This document shows, one piece after another, positions 1-8,007 of a DNA stretch of 64,000 bases. This stretch comes from Pseudomonas sp. sp1636 (lineage in GTDB: Bacteria; Pseudomonadota; Gammaproteobacteria; Pseudomonadales; Pseudomonadaceae). The position numbers were made by a program, and so were the translations under genes. The DNA is taken from positions 288,060 to 352,059 of the forward strand of contig NZ_JARRAB010000002.1 of assembly GCF_030376615.1 (NCBI RefSeq), written 5' to 3'. Position 1 is the first letter of the stretch. Each line of letters starts with the position of its first letter. The notes under the pieces were generated by a model that saw nothing but the letters and a program-made list of their open reading frames with translations, did no database searches and had not been told where the DNA came from.

Positions 1-1
1 C

Positions 2-604
2 GCGGCCCGCGCCGCGCAGCCCGCAGGATCGTCGGGCTGGAGCCAGCGCCTGCATGGCTGGTTGTTCGGTCGCGCTGGGCGGCAGCGCTGGTCGCTGGCG
101 CTGGCCGGTTTGGCCTGCGTCGGCATCGGCGTGAGTCTGACCTGGCGCACGCTGGAGCAAACGCCCGATGACTTTGCGGCGCCAATGCCACGAGCCGTGA
201 TGGCCCCGGCCGCGTCCATGGCCGATAGCGCCGCGCCGCCAGCTCTGCTGCGCGAACAGACGGCGGCGCCTGCGCTGCCGCATTATTCCGCGGCGCGGCA
301 ACAGGCCGAGAAGAAGCAGTCAATGCCGGTTCTGGCAGAAGCCCCAGGCGAGCAAGCGCCTGACGCGGCTGCAGTCGTGGCTGATACCCTGGCGCCGAGT
401 GCAGAGCTGTCGACCGCGGTGGGCTCTGCAGCGCAGCCCAGCGTGGCGGCGAAGCAGGACGCGGAAACAGCGCTCATCCGGCTGCTCGCCCTGCGTCGCG
501 CCGGCAAGGCGCAGGAGGCGCAGCAGTTGCAACAGCGCCTGCAGCTGGATTTCCCGCAGATGGATATCGAGGCGCAGCTCGAACGATTAGAAAGAAGCCG
601 CTAG
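2..604 (+). CDS. C-terminal part of a membrane-anchored anti-sigma-like protein (SbrR-type), cut by the window edge
   Basis: The reading frame is open from base 2, so the gene starts outside the window. The visible part has a short basic stretch, one hydrophobic segment (LALAGLACVGIGVSL, about residues 31-47 of the visible part), an Ala/Pro-rich periplasmic linker, and a charged helical tail ending in LERLERSR. This one-pass architecture suits an anti-sigma factor, and the position next to a PA2894-like lipoprotein and the atu operon matches sbrR of P. aeruginosa, which controls the ECF factor SbrI. The family call rests on synteny and topology, since the N-terminal sigma-binding domain is not visible. 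Confidence 0.5.
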   Translation, partial: AARAAQPAGSSGWSQRLHGWLFGRAGRQRWSLALAGLACVGIGVSLTWRTLEQTPDDFAAPMPRAVMAPAASMADSAAPPALLREQTAAPALPHYSAARQQAEKKQSMPVLAEAPGEQAPDAAAVVADTLAPSAELSTAVGSAAQPSVAAKQDAETALIRLLALRRAGKAQEAQQLQQRLQLDFPQMDIEAQLERLERSR

Positions 605-701
605 GCTGGTAAAACCTGTGTAAACACGACACGGCAGGCTTGCTAGATGCCGGGGGAGAGGCGAGCATGGTGCTTCCCCCACACTGCGATTGTGCTTGTT
701 G

Positions 702-1226
702 ATGATCAGCTTCCGGTTTTGGCTTTTTCTTCTGGCTCTGCTGTCGCTGAGCGCCTGTGACAACGAAAAATCAACTGCCGCTGTGCCGCGCGAGCCTGCC
801 AAGCCTGCGGAATCGGTACTGCCTGTGCCTGCTGTAGAGGTGGCACCCGCACCCGCGCCCAAGCCCAAGCCCAAGCCCAAGCCCAAGCCTGAAACCAAGC
901 CTGAAACCAAGGCGCTAAGCGAGCCTGCGCGGCCGAGCCCGAAGCCCGCCGTGGCCAGCGAACCAGCGGCCCAAGACAGTGTGATTGCCCCTCCGCTCAG
1001 GGCAGACCTGGACTTGAGCCTGCCGCCAGATTTGTTTGAAGAGCTGCAGTCGCGCGTCGCCCCTGCTGAACCGCCGTCGCCGGCCTTGCTGCCCCCGCTG
1101 TTCGGGGGAGAGCAGGCGGCAGAAAGTCCCTTTCAGCTCAATGGCAAGCTGATCACCAATGAGCGGGGGGATGACTACTGGGACACGCTAGAAGGCGCTG
1201 AACTGCAATTCGAGTTCAAGCAATAG
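702..1226 (+). CDS. Small Pro/Lys-rich lipoprotein of unknown function (PA2894-like)
   Basis: The ATG at 702 is preferred over upstream TTG codons because it directly precedes a lipoprotein signal: MISF, a hydrophobic core, then lipobox LSAC. The mature protein of about 155 residues starts with a Pro/Ala/Lys-rich linker containing a KPKP run and two PETK units, and ends in an acidic, more ordered region (DDYWDTLEGAELQFEFKQ). The extended charged linker suggests a periplasmic spacer between the outer-membrane anchor and a short C-terminal module. It lies 97 bp behind the anti-sigma-like gene on the same strand, so it may be co-transcribed. No enzymatic motif is visible. Confidence 0.6.
   Translation: MISFRFWLFLLALLSLSACDNEKSTAAVPREPAKPAESVLPVPAVEVAPAPAPKPKPKPKPKPETKPETKALSEPARPSPKPAVASEPAAQDSVIAPPLRADLDLSLPPDLFEELQSRVAPAEPPSPALLPPLFGGEQAAESPFQLNGKLITNERGDDYWDTLEGAELQFEFKQ
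861..908 (+). repeat. In-frame hexanucleotide repeat encoding a KP/PETK linker
   Basis: Four tandem AAGCCC units (861-884) are followed by two AAGCCTGAAACC units (885-908). All are multiples of three, so copy-number change would alter linker length without shifting frame. Confidence 0.8.
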
Positions 1227-1326
1227 CCCGTCGCGGGTTGCGGCGAGCTGGCCGATGTTGCTCGCCATTCTCGCTCGCCTGATATCGCTTCAAACGGGCG
1301 CCGCCGGTTACCGATCGGCTTTTGTC

Positions 1327-2151
1327 TCAGTCGACAAACAGATCAGGGATCAGCGTGCCGCCAGCCGGATCGAAACGGTACTGCTCGAACTCGCTTTGAC
1401 CCTGTTCACGGAGAATCTCTTCATCGATCAGCAGTCGCCCGCTGATGCTGCGACCCGTGCTGGCGAGGATGGCGTGGGCGGCATCGGCCATGATTGCCGG
1501 GTTGCGTGCGCGTTTGAAGGCGTCACGGCTGCCCAGCTCGAACTCGATGGCGGCGGTGGCGATCATGGTCTTGGGCCACAGGGCGTTGACGCTGATGCCG
1601 TACTTCTTGAATTCCTCGTTCATGCCCAGGGTGAGCATGCTCATGCCGTACTTGGTCACGGTGTAGGGGCCGTGCTGGGCGAACCACTTGCTGTCCATGT
1701 TCAGCGGCGGCGACAGGTTGAGGATATGCCCGCCGGCGCTCTGCTTCAGATAGGGCAGGGCCGCCTGGCTGCAGACCATCACCGCGCGGGTGTTGATCTG
1801 GAACATCAGGTCGAAGCGCTTGGGCTCCAGGTGTTCGACGCCGACCAGCTTGATCGCCCCGGCGTTGTTGACCAGCGCATCGATGCCGCCGAAATGTGCG
1901 GCGGCCTGGGCCATGGCGGCTTTTACCGCGTTCTCGTCGCGCACGTCCAGTTGCAGGGCCAGAGCCTTGCCGCCGGCCTGTTCGACCTCGGCCGCCACCG
2001 AATGGATGGTGCCCGGCAGCTTGGCGTGGGCTTCGGCGCTTTTCGCCGCGATGACGATATTGGCGCCGTCGCGGGCCGCACGCAGGGCGATCTCGCGGCC
2101 GATGCCGCGACTGGCGCCGGTGATGAACAGGGTTTTTCCTTGCAGTGACAT
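1327..2151 (-). CDS. atuG: Short-chain dehydrogenase AtuG of acyclic terpene utilisation
   Basis: A 274-residue SDR. The Rossmann dinucleotide motif TGASRGIG is at residues 11-18, NNAG at 95-98, and the catalytic triad is seen as Ser147 and Tyr163-x3-Lys167. The subfamily resembles HSDL2-like reductases. It is the last gene of the minus-strand operon that starts with atuA at 10745, 56 bp behind atuF, which matches the gene order in P. aeruginosa. A role as a dehydrogenase on citronellol/citronellal-derived intermediates is inferred from the operon; the exact step is not established. The next atu gene of P. aeruginosa, atuH (acyl-CoA synthetase), is absent, and a lipoprotein gene on the other strand follows instead. 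Confidence 0.85.
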   Translation of the reverse strand: MSLQGKTLFITGASRGIGREIALRAARDGANIVIAAKSAEAHAKLPGTIHSVAAEVEQAGGKALALQLDVRDENAVKAAMAQAAAHFGGIDALVNNAGAIKLVGVEHLEPKRFDLMFQINTRAVMVCSQAALPYLKQSAGGHILNLSPPLNMDSKWFAQHGPYTVTKYGMSMLTLGMNEEFKKYGISVNALWPKTMIATAAIEFELGSRDAFKRARNPAIMADAAHAILASTGRSISGRLLIDEEILREQGQSEFEQYRFDPAGGTLIPDLFVD

Positions 2152-2207
2152 GGGCGTGCTCCGTCTTTTTTGTTATGTGGCTGAGTCGCGTGTATAGGGT
2201 GATGCCA

Positions 2208-4196
2208 TCAGGCTTCGGCGGTTTCGATCTCGAGCAGCAACTGGCGATTTTTCACCTGATCGCCACGGCTCACCCCAATCCGCCGGACGGTGCCGTCGAT
2301 GCTGGCTTTCAGTGGGTGCTCCATCTTCATCGCTTCCAGCACCAACAATAGTTGGCCCTTGCTGACCTGGCTGCCTTCCTCGACCAGCACCTCGACAATC
2401 GCCCCGTCCATCGGTGCCTTGACGCTGCCGGAGCCGGCCCCGCTGCTTGCGCCGACGGGTAAATGGGTGATGTCGGTCAGTTGCAGATTGCCGTTGTGGC
2501 CGTACAACCAGATGCTGTCATCGGCCAAGTGATAGGCCAGGCGCTGGCGAATGCCGTCCAGTTCCAGGGTGGCCCAGCGGTCGTCGCTGGCCAGCAGCCT
2601 GAGACGGATCTGCTGTTCGTCGATCCTGGCCAGCAGGCTGGGTTGTGCGCCGTCGGCCAGCACCTCCAGTTCGATGCGGAACGACTGCTCGCCCTGCTTG
2701 AGTACGAAGCGCCAGGGCGCGCTGCCGGCGTTACGCCAGCCGGCCAGGCCGCCCTGGTGAGCGCGGGCGTTGGCCGACTGCTGATAGAACAGGGCGGCGG
2801 CGGCGGCCAGCTCGCCAGCGGCCGGTGGGTGCGGGCTCAGGCTCGGATCCGCGGTGAAGTGCTCGGCGATAAAGGCCGTGGTGGCGTGACCCGCGGCGAA
2901 CTGCGGATGCTTCAGCAGGTTGGCGAGAAAGCGCTGGTTGCCATTGACGCCCAGCAGCACACAGTCCTCAATCGCGCGCAGCAGTTTGCGCCGGGCCTCC
3001 TCGCGGGTGGCGCCATAGGCGATGACCTTGGCCAGCATGGGGTCGTAAAAAGGACTGACGGCCTGGCCTTCGAGCAGGCCGTGGTCGATGCGGATGCCCT
3101 CGCGTAGCGCCGGCTCCCAGCGCAGCACGCGGCCGGTCTGCGGCAGGAAGTTCTGCGTCGAGTCTTCGGCATACAGGCGCACTTCCATGGCGTGGCCAGT
3201 GAGGTGGATTTCGTCCTGCTTGAGCGGTAATGGCCGACCTTCGGCGATGCGAATCTGCCAGGCCACCAGATCCTGGCCGGTAATCAGTTCGGTGACCGGG
3301 TGTTCGACCTGCAGGCGGGTGTTCATTTCCAGGAAGAAGAATTCGCCGCTGGCATCCAGCAAAAACTCCACGGTGCCGGCACCGACATAGTTGACCGAGG
3401 CGGCCGCCTTGACCGCCGCCGCGCCCATGGCCTGGCGCAGTTCGGGTGTCATCACTGGGCAGGGCGCTTCCTCGACCACCTTCTGGTGGCGGCGTTGCAC
3501 CGAGCAATCGCGCTCGCCGAGGTAGACGATATGGCCTTGGCTGTCGCCGAACACCTGGATTTCCACATGCCGCGGCTGGATCACCGCGCGCTCCAGGATC
3601 AGCTCGCCAGAGCCGAAGGCGTTTTGCGCCTCGGAACGGGCGGTGCGGATCTGTGCCAGCAGTTCGGATGACTCATGCACCAAACGCATGCCACGACCGC
3701 CGCCGCCGGCGCTGGCCTTGATCATCAGCGGGTAGCCGATGCGCTTGGCCTCGCTGGCCAGGGTCTCATCGTCCTGGGCCGCACCTTGATAGCCGGGGAT
3801 GCAGGGTACGCCAGCGTCACCCATGGCGATTTTCGACAGGCGCTTGCTGCCCATCAGTTGAATGGCCTCGACGCTCGGGCCGATAAACACGATGCCGGCG
3901 GCCTCGCAGGCGCGGGCGAAGTCGGCGTTTTCCGAGAGAAAGCCATAGCCGGGATGGATCGCGTCGGCGCCGGTCTTCTGCGCGGCGGCGATGATGGCGT
4001 CGATCAGCAGGTAGGACTGGTTGACCTGGGCCGGGCCGATGCACACCGCCTCATCGGCCTCCTGCACATGGCGCGCAGCGGCATCGGCCTCGGAGTAGAC
4101 GGTGACGGTGCGGTAGCCCAGATCCTGGGCGGTGCGCATCACCCGGCAGGCGATTTCCCCGCGGTTGGCGATCAGAATCTTGTTGAAGGCGGGCAT
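2208..4196 (-). CDS. atuF: Geranyl-CoA carboxylase, biotin-containing alpha subunit
   Basis: A 662-residue biotin carboxylase/BCCP fusion. The N-terminal biotin carboxylase part starts MPAFNKILIANRGEIACR and has the ATP-grasp glycine loop SAGGGGRGM near residue 165. The C-terminal biotinyl domain carries EAMKM with the biotinylated lysine near residue 624. The ATG at 4196 has an AGGAG sequence 7 bases upstream, so an in-frame start 33 bases further out is rejected. With AtuC it forms the complex that carboxylates the gamma-methyl group of cis-geranyl-CoA using ATP and bicarbonate. Methylcrotonyl-CoA carboxylase alpha (LiuD) has the same domains; the atu neighbours decide the assignment. Confidence 0.93.
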   Translation of the reverse strand: MPAFNKILIANRGEIACRVMRTAQDLGYRTVTVYSEADAAARHVQEADEAVCIGPAQVNQSYLLIDAIIAAAQKTGADAIHPGYGFLSENADFARACEAAGIVFIGPSVEAIQLMGSKRLSKIAMGDAGVPCIPGYQGAAQDDETLASEAKRIGYPLMIKASAGGGGRGMRLVHESSELLAQIRTARSEAQNAFGSGELILERAVIQPRHVEIQVFGDSQGHIVYLGERDCSVQRRHQKVVEEAPCPVMTPELRQAMGAAAVKAAASVNYVGAGTVEFLLDASGEFFFLEMNTRLQVEHPVTELITGQDLVAWQIRIAEGRPLPLKQDEIHLTGHAMEVRLYAEDSTQNFLPQTGRVLRWEPALREGIRIDHGLLEGQAVSPFYDPMLAKVIAYGATREEARRKLLRAIEDCVLLGVNGNQRFLANLLKHPQFAAGHATTAFIAEHFTADPSLSPHPPAAGELAAAAALFYQQSANARAHQGGLAGWRNAGSAPWRFVLKQGEQSFRIELEVLADGAQPSLLARIDEQQIRLRLLASDDRWATLELDGIRQRLAYHLADDSIWLYGHNGNLQLTDITHLPVGASSGAGSGSVKAPMDGAIVEVLVEEGSQVSKGQLLLVLEAMKMEHPLKASIDGTVRRIGVSRGDQVKNRQLLLEIETAEA

Positions 4197-4213
4197 TTTC
4201 TGCTCCTGCTTTG

Positions 4214-4275
4214 CGTAGCCCGGATGCAATCCGGGAATCGTCTTTGAGAGCAGCCCCGGATTGCATCGGGCTACG
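4214..4275. repeat. REP-type inverted repeat between atuE and atuF
   Basis: CGTAGCCCGGATGCAATCCG at 4214-4233 is mirrored by a near-identical copy on the other strand at 4254-4275. This sequence type recurs in Pseudomonas intergenic regions. It can fold in the atuE-atuF mRNA and may affect segmental stability. Confidence 0.75.
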
Positions 4276-4280
4276 GTTCT

Positions 4281-5078
4281 TTATTGCGCCCAGTTGGGCG
4301 TGCGTTTCTGCATAAAGGCCAGGGTGCCTTCGCCGCCTTCGGCGCCGCTTACCGCCGCGGCGAACTGTTCGGCGGCGCGATCGAGCAACGGGCCAAGGGC
4401 TTCGCTTTGCGCCGCCAGCAGCAGCGCCTTGGTCTGTGCGTTGGCCTGCGGCGCGCAGTTGCGCACCTGTTCGAGCACCTGTTGCAGGCGAGCGTGCAGG
4501 GCTTCCTCGTCGGCTTCGCTGAAATGCACCAGGCCCAGGCGCGCGGCTTCCGCGCCGTCGAAGCGCGCCGCGGTCAGGGCCAGGCGGCGGGTTTGGGTCA
4601 GGCCGATGCGGCCCACCACGAATGGCGCGATCTGCGCCGGGATGACTCCCAGGCTGGTTTCCGGCAGGCCGAATTTGGCGTCCTGCTGGCAGATGGCGAT
4701 GTCGGAGACGCAGGCCAGGCCGAAGCCGCCGCCCAGTACCGCGCCTTGCAGCACGGCGACCAGCACCTGCGGGGTGTGCTGCGCTTCTTCCAGCAGGCTG
4801 CCGAAGGCGCGATTGAGGGTGCGGTAGGCGTCACCGGCGGCGGCGCGGGCCGCGGCCATGTCCTTGATGTCGCCGCCGGCGCAGAAGTGCCCGCCGGCGC
4901 CGCGCAGGACGATGGCGCGCACGCTCGGGTCATCGCGCACGGCGGCCAGCAGCGCGCGCAACTCGCCGACCATGGCCAGGCTCATGGCGTTGCGGCTGTC
5001 CGGGCGGTTGAGGGTGACGTGCAGCACGCCCTCGGCCCGTTCCAGCAACAGGGTTTGCGTGTTTGGTAGTTCAGCCAT
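4281..5078 (-). CDS. atuE: Isohexenylglutaconyl-CoA hydratase (crotonase family)
   Basis: A 265-residue enoyl-CoA hydratase/isomerase family protein. The oxyanion-hole segments HFCAGGDIKDM and GAVLGGGFGLA and the catalytic-region PETSLGVIP are all present. The ATG at 5078 is preferred over the adjacent GTG at 5081 because GAGGAG lies 6 bases upstream of it. It hydrates isohexenylglutaconyl-CoA, the product of the AtuCF carboxylase, to 3-hydroxy-3-isohexenylglutaryl-CoA. It sits between atuD and atuF as in P. aeruginosa, with REP palindromes on both sides. LiuC is the close paralogue, but it would lie in a liu operon, which is not in this window. Confidence 0.88.
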   Translation of the reverse strand: MAELPNTQTLLLERAEGVLHVTLNRPDSRNAMSLAMVGELRALLAAVRDDPSVRAIVLRGAGGHFCAGGDIKDMAAARAAAGDAYRTLNRAFGSLLEEAQHTPQVLVAVLQGAVLGGGFGLACVSDIAICQQDAKFGLPETSLGVIPAQIAPFVVGRIGLTQTRRLALTAARFDGAEAARLGLVHFSEADEEALHARLQQVLEQVRNCAPQANAQTKALLLAAQSEALGPLLDRAAEQFAAAVSGAEGGEGTLAFMQKRTPNWAQ

Positions 5079-5091
5079 CACCGGCTCCTCG

Positions 5092-5196
5092 AGATCGTTC
5101 CCACGCTCTGCGTGGGAATGTGTTTGGCGGCGCTCGGCGTCGCTGGGACGCGGAGCGCCCCGTTATGGGTTGCCACGTCGAGCGTGGCAACCATCG
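5092..5196. repeat. Cluster of REP-like palindromes between atuD and atuE
   Basis: GTTCCCACGCTCTGCGTGGGAA near 5097-5118 and GTTGCCACG-tcga-CGTGGCAAC near 5168-5190 are two compact palindromes in a 130-bp gap. Both are of the kind scattered between Pseudomonas genes. Confidence 0.75.
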
Positions 5197-5208
5197 AATG
5201 GCTCCTGG

Positions 5209-6366
5209 CTATTTTTTCTTGCCCGGCAGGATGCCCATCAGCTTGCAGATGATGCCCAGCATGATTTCGTCGGCGCCGCCGCCAATCGACACCAGGCGCA
5301 CGTCGCGGTAGGCGCGGGCCACCGGGTTGTCCCACATGTAACCCATGCCGCCCCAGTACTGCAGGCAGCTGTCGGTGACTTCGCGGCCGAGGCGGCCGGC
5401 CTTGAGCTTGGCCATCGAGGCCAGGTTGGTGGCGTCCTTGCCGCGGATGTACTGTTCGGTGGCCTGGTAGACCAGCGCGCGCAGGCACTCGACCTCGGTC
5501 TGCAACTCGGCCATGCGGAAGTGGATGACCTGGTTGTCGATCAGCGCGTTGCCGAAGGTCTTGCGCTCCTTGCAGTAGTCGATGGTGGCGTCGATGCAGT
5601 GCTCCAGGCCCTTGATCATGTTGGCCGCGCCGAACAGGCGCTCTTCCTGGAACTGCAGCATCTGCATCATAAAGCCCGCGCCTTCGTGGCCGATGCGGTA
5701 GCGCTGCGGCACGCGCACATCGTCGAAGAACACCTGGGCGGTCTCCGAGCTGCGCATGCCGAGCTTGTCCAGGTGCGGGCTGACGCTGATGCCCGGGGTG
5801 TTCATCGGCACCATGATCAGCGACTTGTTGACGTGCGGCTTGTCGTCCGAGGTATTGGCCAGCAGGCAGATAAAGTCGGCGGAGGGCGAGTTGGTGATCC
5901 ACATCTTGCTGCCATTGATCACATAGTCGCTGCCGTCTTTCTTGGCGCTGGTTTTCAGCCCGGCCACGTCCGAACCGGCGCCGACTTCGGAGACGCCGAT
6001 GCAGCCGACCATCTCGCCAGTGATCGCCGGCCGGAGGAATTCCTCGCGCAGCTCATCGGAGCCGAAGCGCGCCAGGGCCGGGGTGCACATGTCGGTTTGC
6101 ACGCCGATGGACATCGGGATGCCGCCGCAGCGGATGCTGCCGAACTCTTCGGCGGCGACTATCGAGTAGCTGTAGTCGAGGCCCATGCCGCCGAACTGCT
6201 CCGGCTTGGAGATGCCCAGCAGACCCAGGTAGCCGGCTTTCTTGAAAATGTCATGGATCGGGAAGCGGCCGTCCTTCTCCCACTGCTCGACATGCGGGTT
6301 GATTTCCTTGTCGACGAAATGACGCACCGTGCGACGCAGCTCTTCGTGTTCCTGGGTAAAGATCAT
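5209..6366 (-). CDS. atuD: Citronellyl-CoA dehydrogenase (acyl-CoA dehydrogenase)
   Basis: A 385-residue acyl-CoA dehydrogenase with the standard three-part fold: N-terminal helices, a beta domain with the FAD-contact region GCIGVSEVGAGSDVAGL and WITNS, and a C-terminal helical domain (ERLFGAANMIKGLEHC, YWGGMGYM, SIGGGADEIM). The start MIFTQEHEELRR is the usual one for the family; a longer open frame upstream lies inside atuC. It oxidises citronellyl-CoA to geranyl-CoA with electrons passed to ETF. The gap from the atuC stop is 20 bp, so the genes are co-transcribed. Confidence 0.92.
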   Translation of the reverse strand: MIFTQEHEELRRTVRHFVDKEINPHVEQWEKDGRFPIHDIFKKAGYLGLLGISKPEQFGGMGLDYSYSIVAAEEFGSIRCGGIPMSIGVQTDMCTPALARFGSDELREEFLRPAITGEMVGCIGVSEVGAGSDVAGLKTSAKKDGSDYVINGSKMWITNSPSADFICLLANTSDDKPHVNKSLIMVPMNTPGISVSPHLDKLGMRSSETAQVFFDDVRVPQRYRIGHEGAGFMMQMLQFQEERLFGAANMIKGLEHCIDATIDYCKERKTFGNALIDNQVIHFRMAELQTEVECLRALVYQATEQYIRGKDATNLASMAKLKAGRLGREVTDSCLQYWGGMGYMWDNPVARAYRDVRLVSIGGGADEIMLGIICKLMGILPGKKK

Positions 6367-6386
6367 GTTTTTTATTCTCCGAAGGG

Positions 6387-8003
6387 TTACAGGCGGGCAA
6401 CGCCAAAGGTGTTGGGTTTCAGAGGCCGCACGGCGGCCTCGGCGCAAATGTCCAGCAGGTAGCCGAGCAGCTTGCGCGTATCGCGCGGGTCGATCAGGCC
6501 GTCGTCCCACAGGCTGGCGGTGCCGTAGAGCGCGTTGGACTGGCTGTCGAGCTTCTGCGCGGTGGCCAGCTCCAGCATGTCGAGCATCTGCGGGTCGGCC
6601 TGCTTGCCTTGCTTGGCGTGCTTGTCTTCGGTGACGATGCGCAGCACCTTGCCGGCCTGGGCGCCGCCCATGACCGCGGTTTTGCTGTTGGGCCAGGCGA
6701 AGATGAAGCGCGGGTCGAGGCCGCGGCCGCACATGGCGTAGTTGCCGGCGCCGTAGGAGCCGCCGACGACGACGGTCAGCTTGGGCACCGTGGCGTTGGC
6801 CACCGCCTGGATCATCTTCGAACCGTGCTTGATCACCCCCTGCTGCTCCGCTTCGGTGCCGACCATGAAGCCGGTGGTGTTGTGGAAGAACAGGAGCGGC
6901 GTGTTGCTCTGCTCGCACAGCTGGATAAATTGCGCGGCCTTGGCCGCGCCCTGCGGGGTGATCGGGCCGTTGTTGCCGATAAAACCGCAGGGCTGGCCTT
7001 CGATCTGCAAGTGGCCGCAGACCGTCTGGTTGTCGAACTCGTGCTTGAAGTCGAGAAACGCCGAGCCGTCGGCGATGCGGGCGATGATCTCGCGCACGTC
7101 GTAGGGCTTCTTGGCGTCGGCCGGCACCAGACCGAGCAGTTCCTCGACCGGGTACAGCGGCTCGCGCCAGCTCTTCTGCGGCCGCGTCGGCAACTGCGCG
7201 TTCCACGGCAGCAGGGCGAGGATCTCGCGGGCGATGCGTACGCCGTCGGCGTCGTTCTCGGCCAGGTATTCGGCGGTGCCGGCGACCTGGGCGTGCATCT
7301 CGGCGCCGCCCAGCTGTTCGTCGCTGGCGATCTCGCCGGTGGCGGCCTTGAGTAGCGGCGGGCCGGCGAGGAACAGCTTGGCCTTGCCGCGCACCACCAC
7401 CACGTAATCCGACAGGCCCGGCTGGTAAGCCCCGCCGGCGGTGCTGGAGCCGTGCACCACGGTGATCTGCGGCAGGCCCATGGCCGACATGCGCGCCTGG
7501 TTGGCAAAGCCGCGCGCACCTTCGACGAAGATGTCGGCGGCGTAATTGAGGTTGGCGCCGCCGCTTTCGGTCAGGGCCACCAGCGGCAGTTTGTTCTCCA
7601 CGGCGATCTGCTGCAGACGCAGGGTCTTCTTCAGCCCGGTGGGGGAGATGGTGCCGCCCTTGATCGCACTGTTGCTGGCGCTGACCAGGCAGCGCACCCC
7701 GGCGATATAGCCGATACCGGCGATGATGCCGCCGCCGGCTTGGCTGCCGTCCTTGTCGTCGTGCAGCTTGTGGCCGGCCAGCGAGCAGAGTTCGAGGAAG
7801 GGCGCGCCGGGGTCGAGCAGCAGGTTGAGACGCTCACGCGGCAACAGTTGGCCGCGCTTGTCGAACTTGGCTTTGGCCTCGGCCGCCTTGTTCAGGCAGT
7901 TCTGTTCGATCTGGCGAAAACTGGCCACGGCGGCGAGCATGGCTTCGCGGTTGTTGGCGAAGTCTTCGCCGTGCACATCGATATCCGACTGAATGACCGG
8001 CAT
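6387..8003 (-). CDS. atuC: Geranyl-CoA carboxylase, carboxyltransferase beta subunit
   Basis: A 538-residue carboxyltransferase of the MccB/PccB family, with the N-terminal acyl-CoA half (LVALTESGGANLNYAADIF) and the C-terminal carboxybiotin half (NTPLLFFHNTTGFMVG and SYGAGNYAMCGRGLDPRF). The ATG at 8003 (MPVIQSDIDVHGEDFANN) is 4 bp after the atuB stop. It has AGGA upstream inside the end of atuB, which suggests translational coupling. With AtuF it forms geranyl-CoA carboxylase. LiuB is the leucine-pathway paralogue; operon context identifies this copy as AtuC. Confidence 0.92.
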   Translation of the reverse strand: MPVIQSDIDVHGEDFANNREAMLAAVASFRQIEQNCLNKAAEAKAKFDKRGQLLPRERLNLLLDPGAPFLELCSLAGHKLHDDKDGSQAGGGIIAGIGYIAGVRCLVSASNSAIKGGTISPTGLKKTLRLQQIAVENKLPLVALTESGGANLNYAADIFVEGARGFANQARMSAMGLPQITVVHGSSTAGGAYQPGLSDYVVVVRGKAKLFLAGPPLLKAATGEIASDEQLGGAEMHAQVAGTAEYLAENDADGVRIAREILALLPWNAQLPTRPQKSWREPLYPVEELLGLVPADAKKPYDVREIIARIADGSAFLDFKHEFDNQTVCGHLQIEGQPCGFIGNNGPITPQGAAKAAQFIQLCEQSNTPLLFFHNTTGFMVGTEAEQQGVIKHGSKMIQAVANATVPKLTVVVGGSYGAGNYAMCGRGLDPRFIFAWPNSKTAVMGGAQAGKVLRIVTEDKHAKQGKQADPQMLDMLELATAQKLDSQSNALYGTASLWDDGLIDPRDTRKLLGYLLDICAEAAVRPLKPNTFGVARL

Positions 8004-8007
8004 GGGG

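Noticed and set aside
1255..2148. Long plus-strand open frame opposite atuG
   Set aside because: It is the complement of a well-supported SDR gene and shows no family resemblance. High-GC genes leave open frames on the other strand.
4858..6462. 534-codon plus-strand open frame across atuD and atuE
   Set aside because: It covers two clear acyl-CoA enzyme genes in antisense and has His/Asp/Ala-rich low-complexity composition typical of shadow frames.
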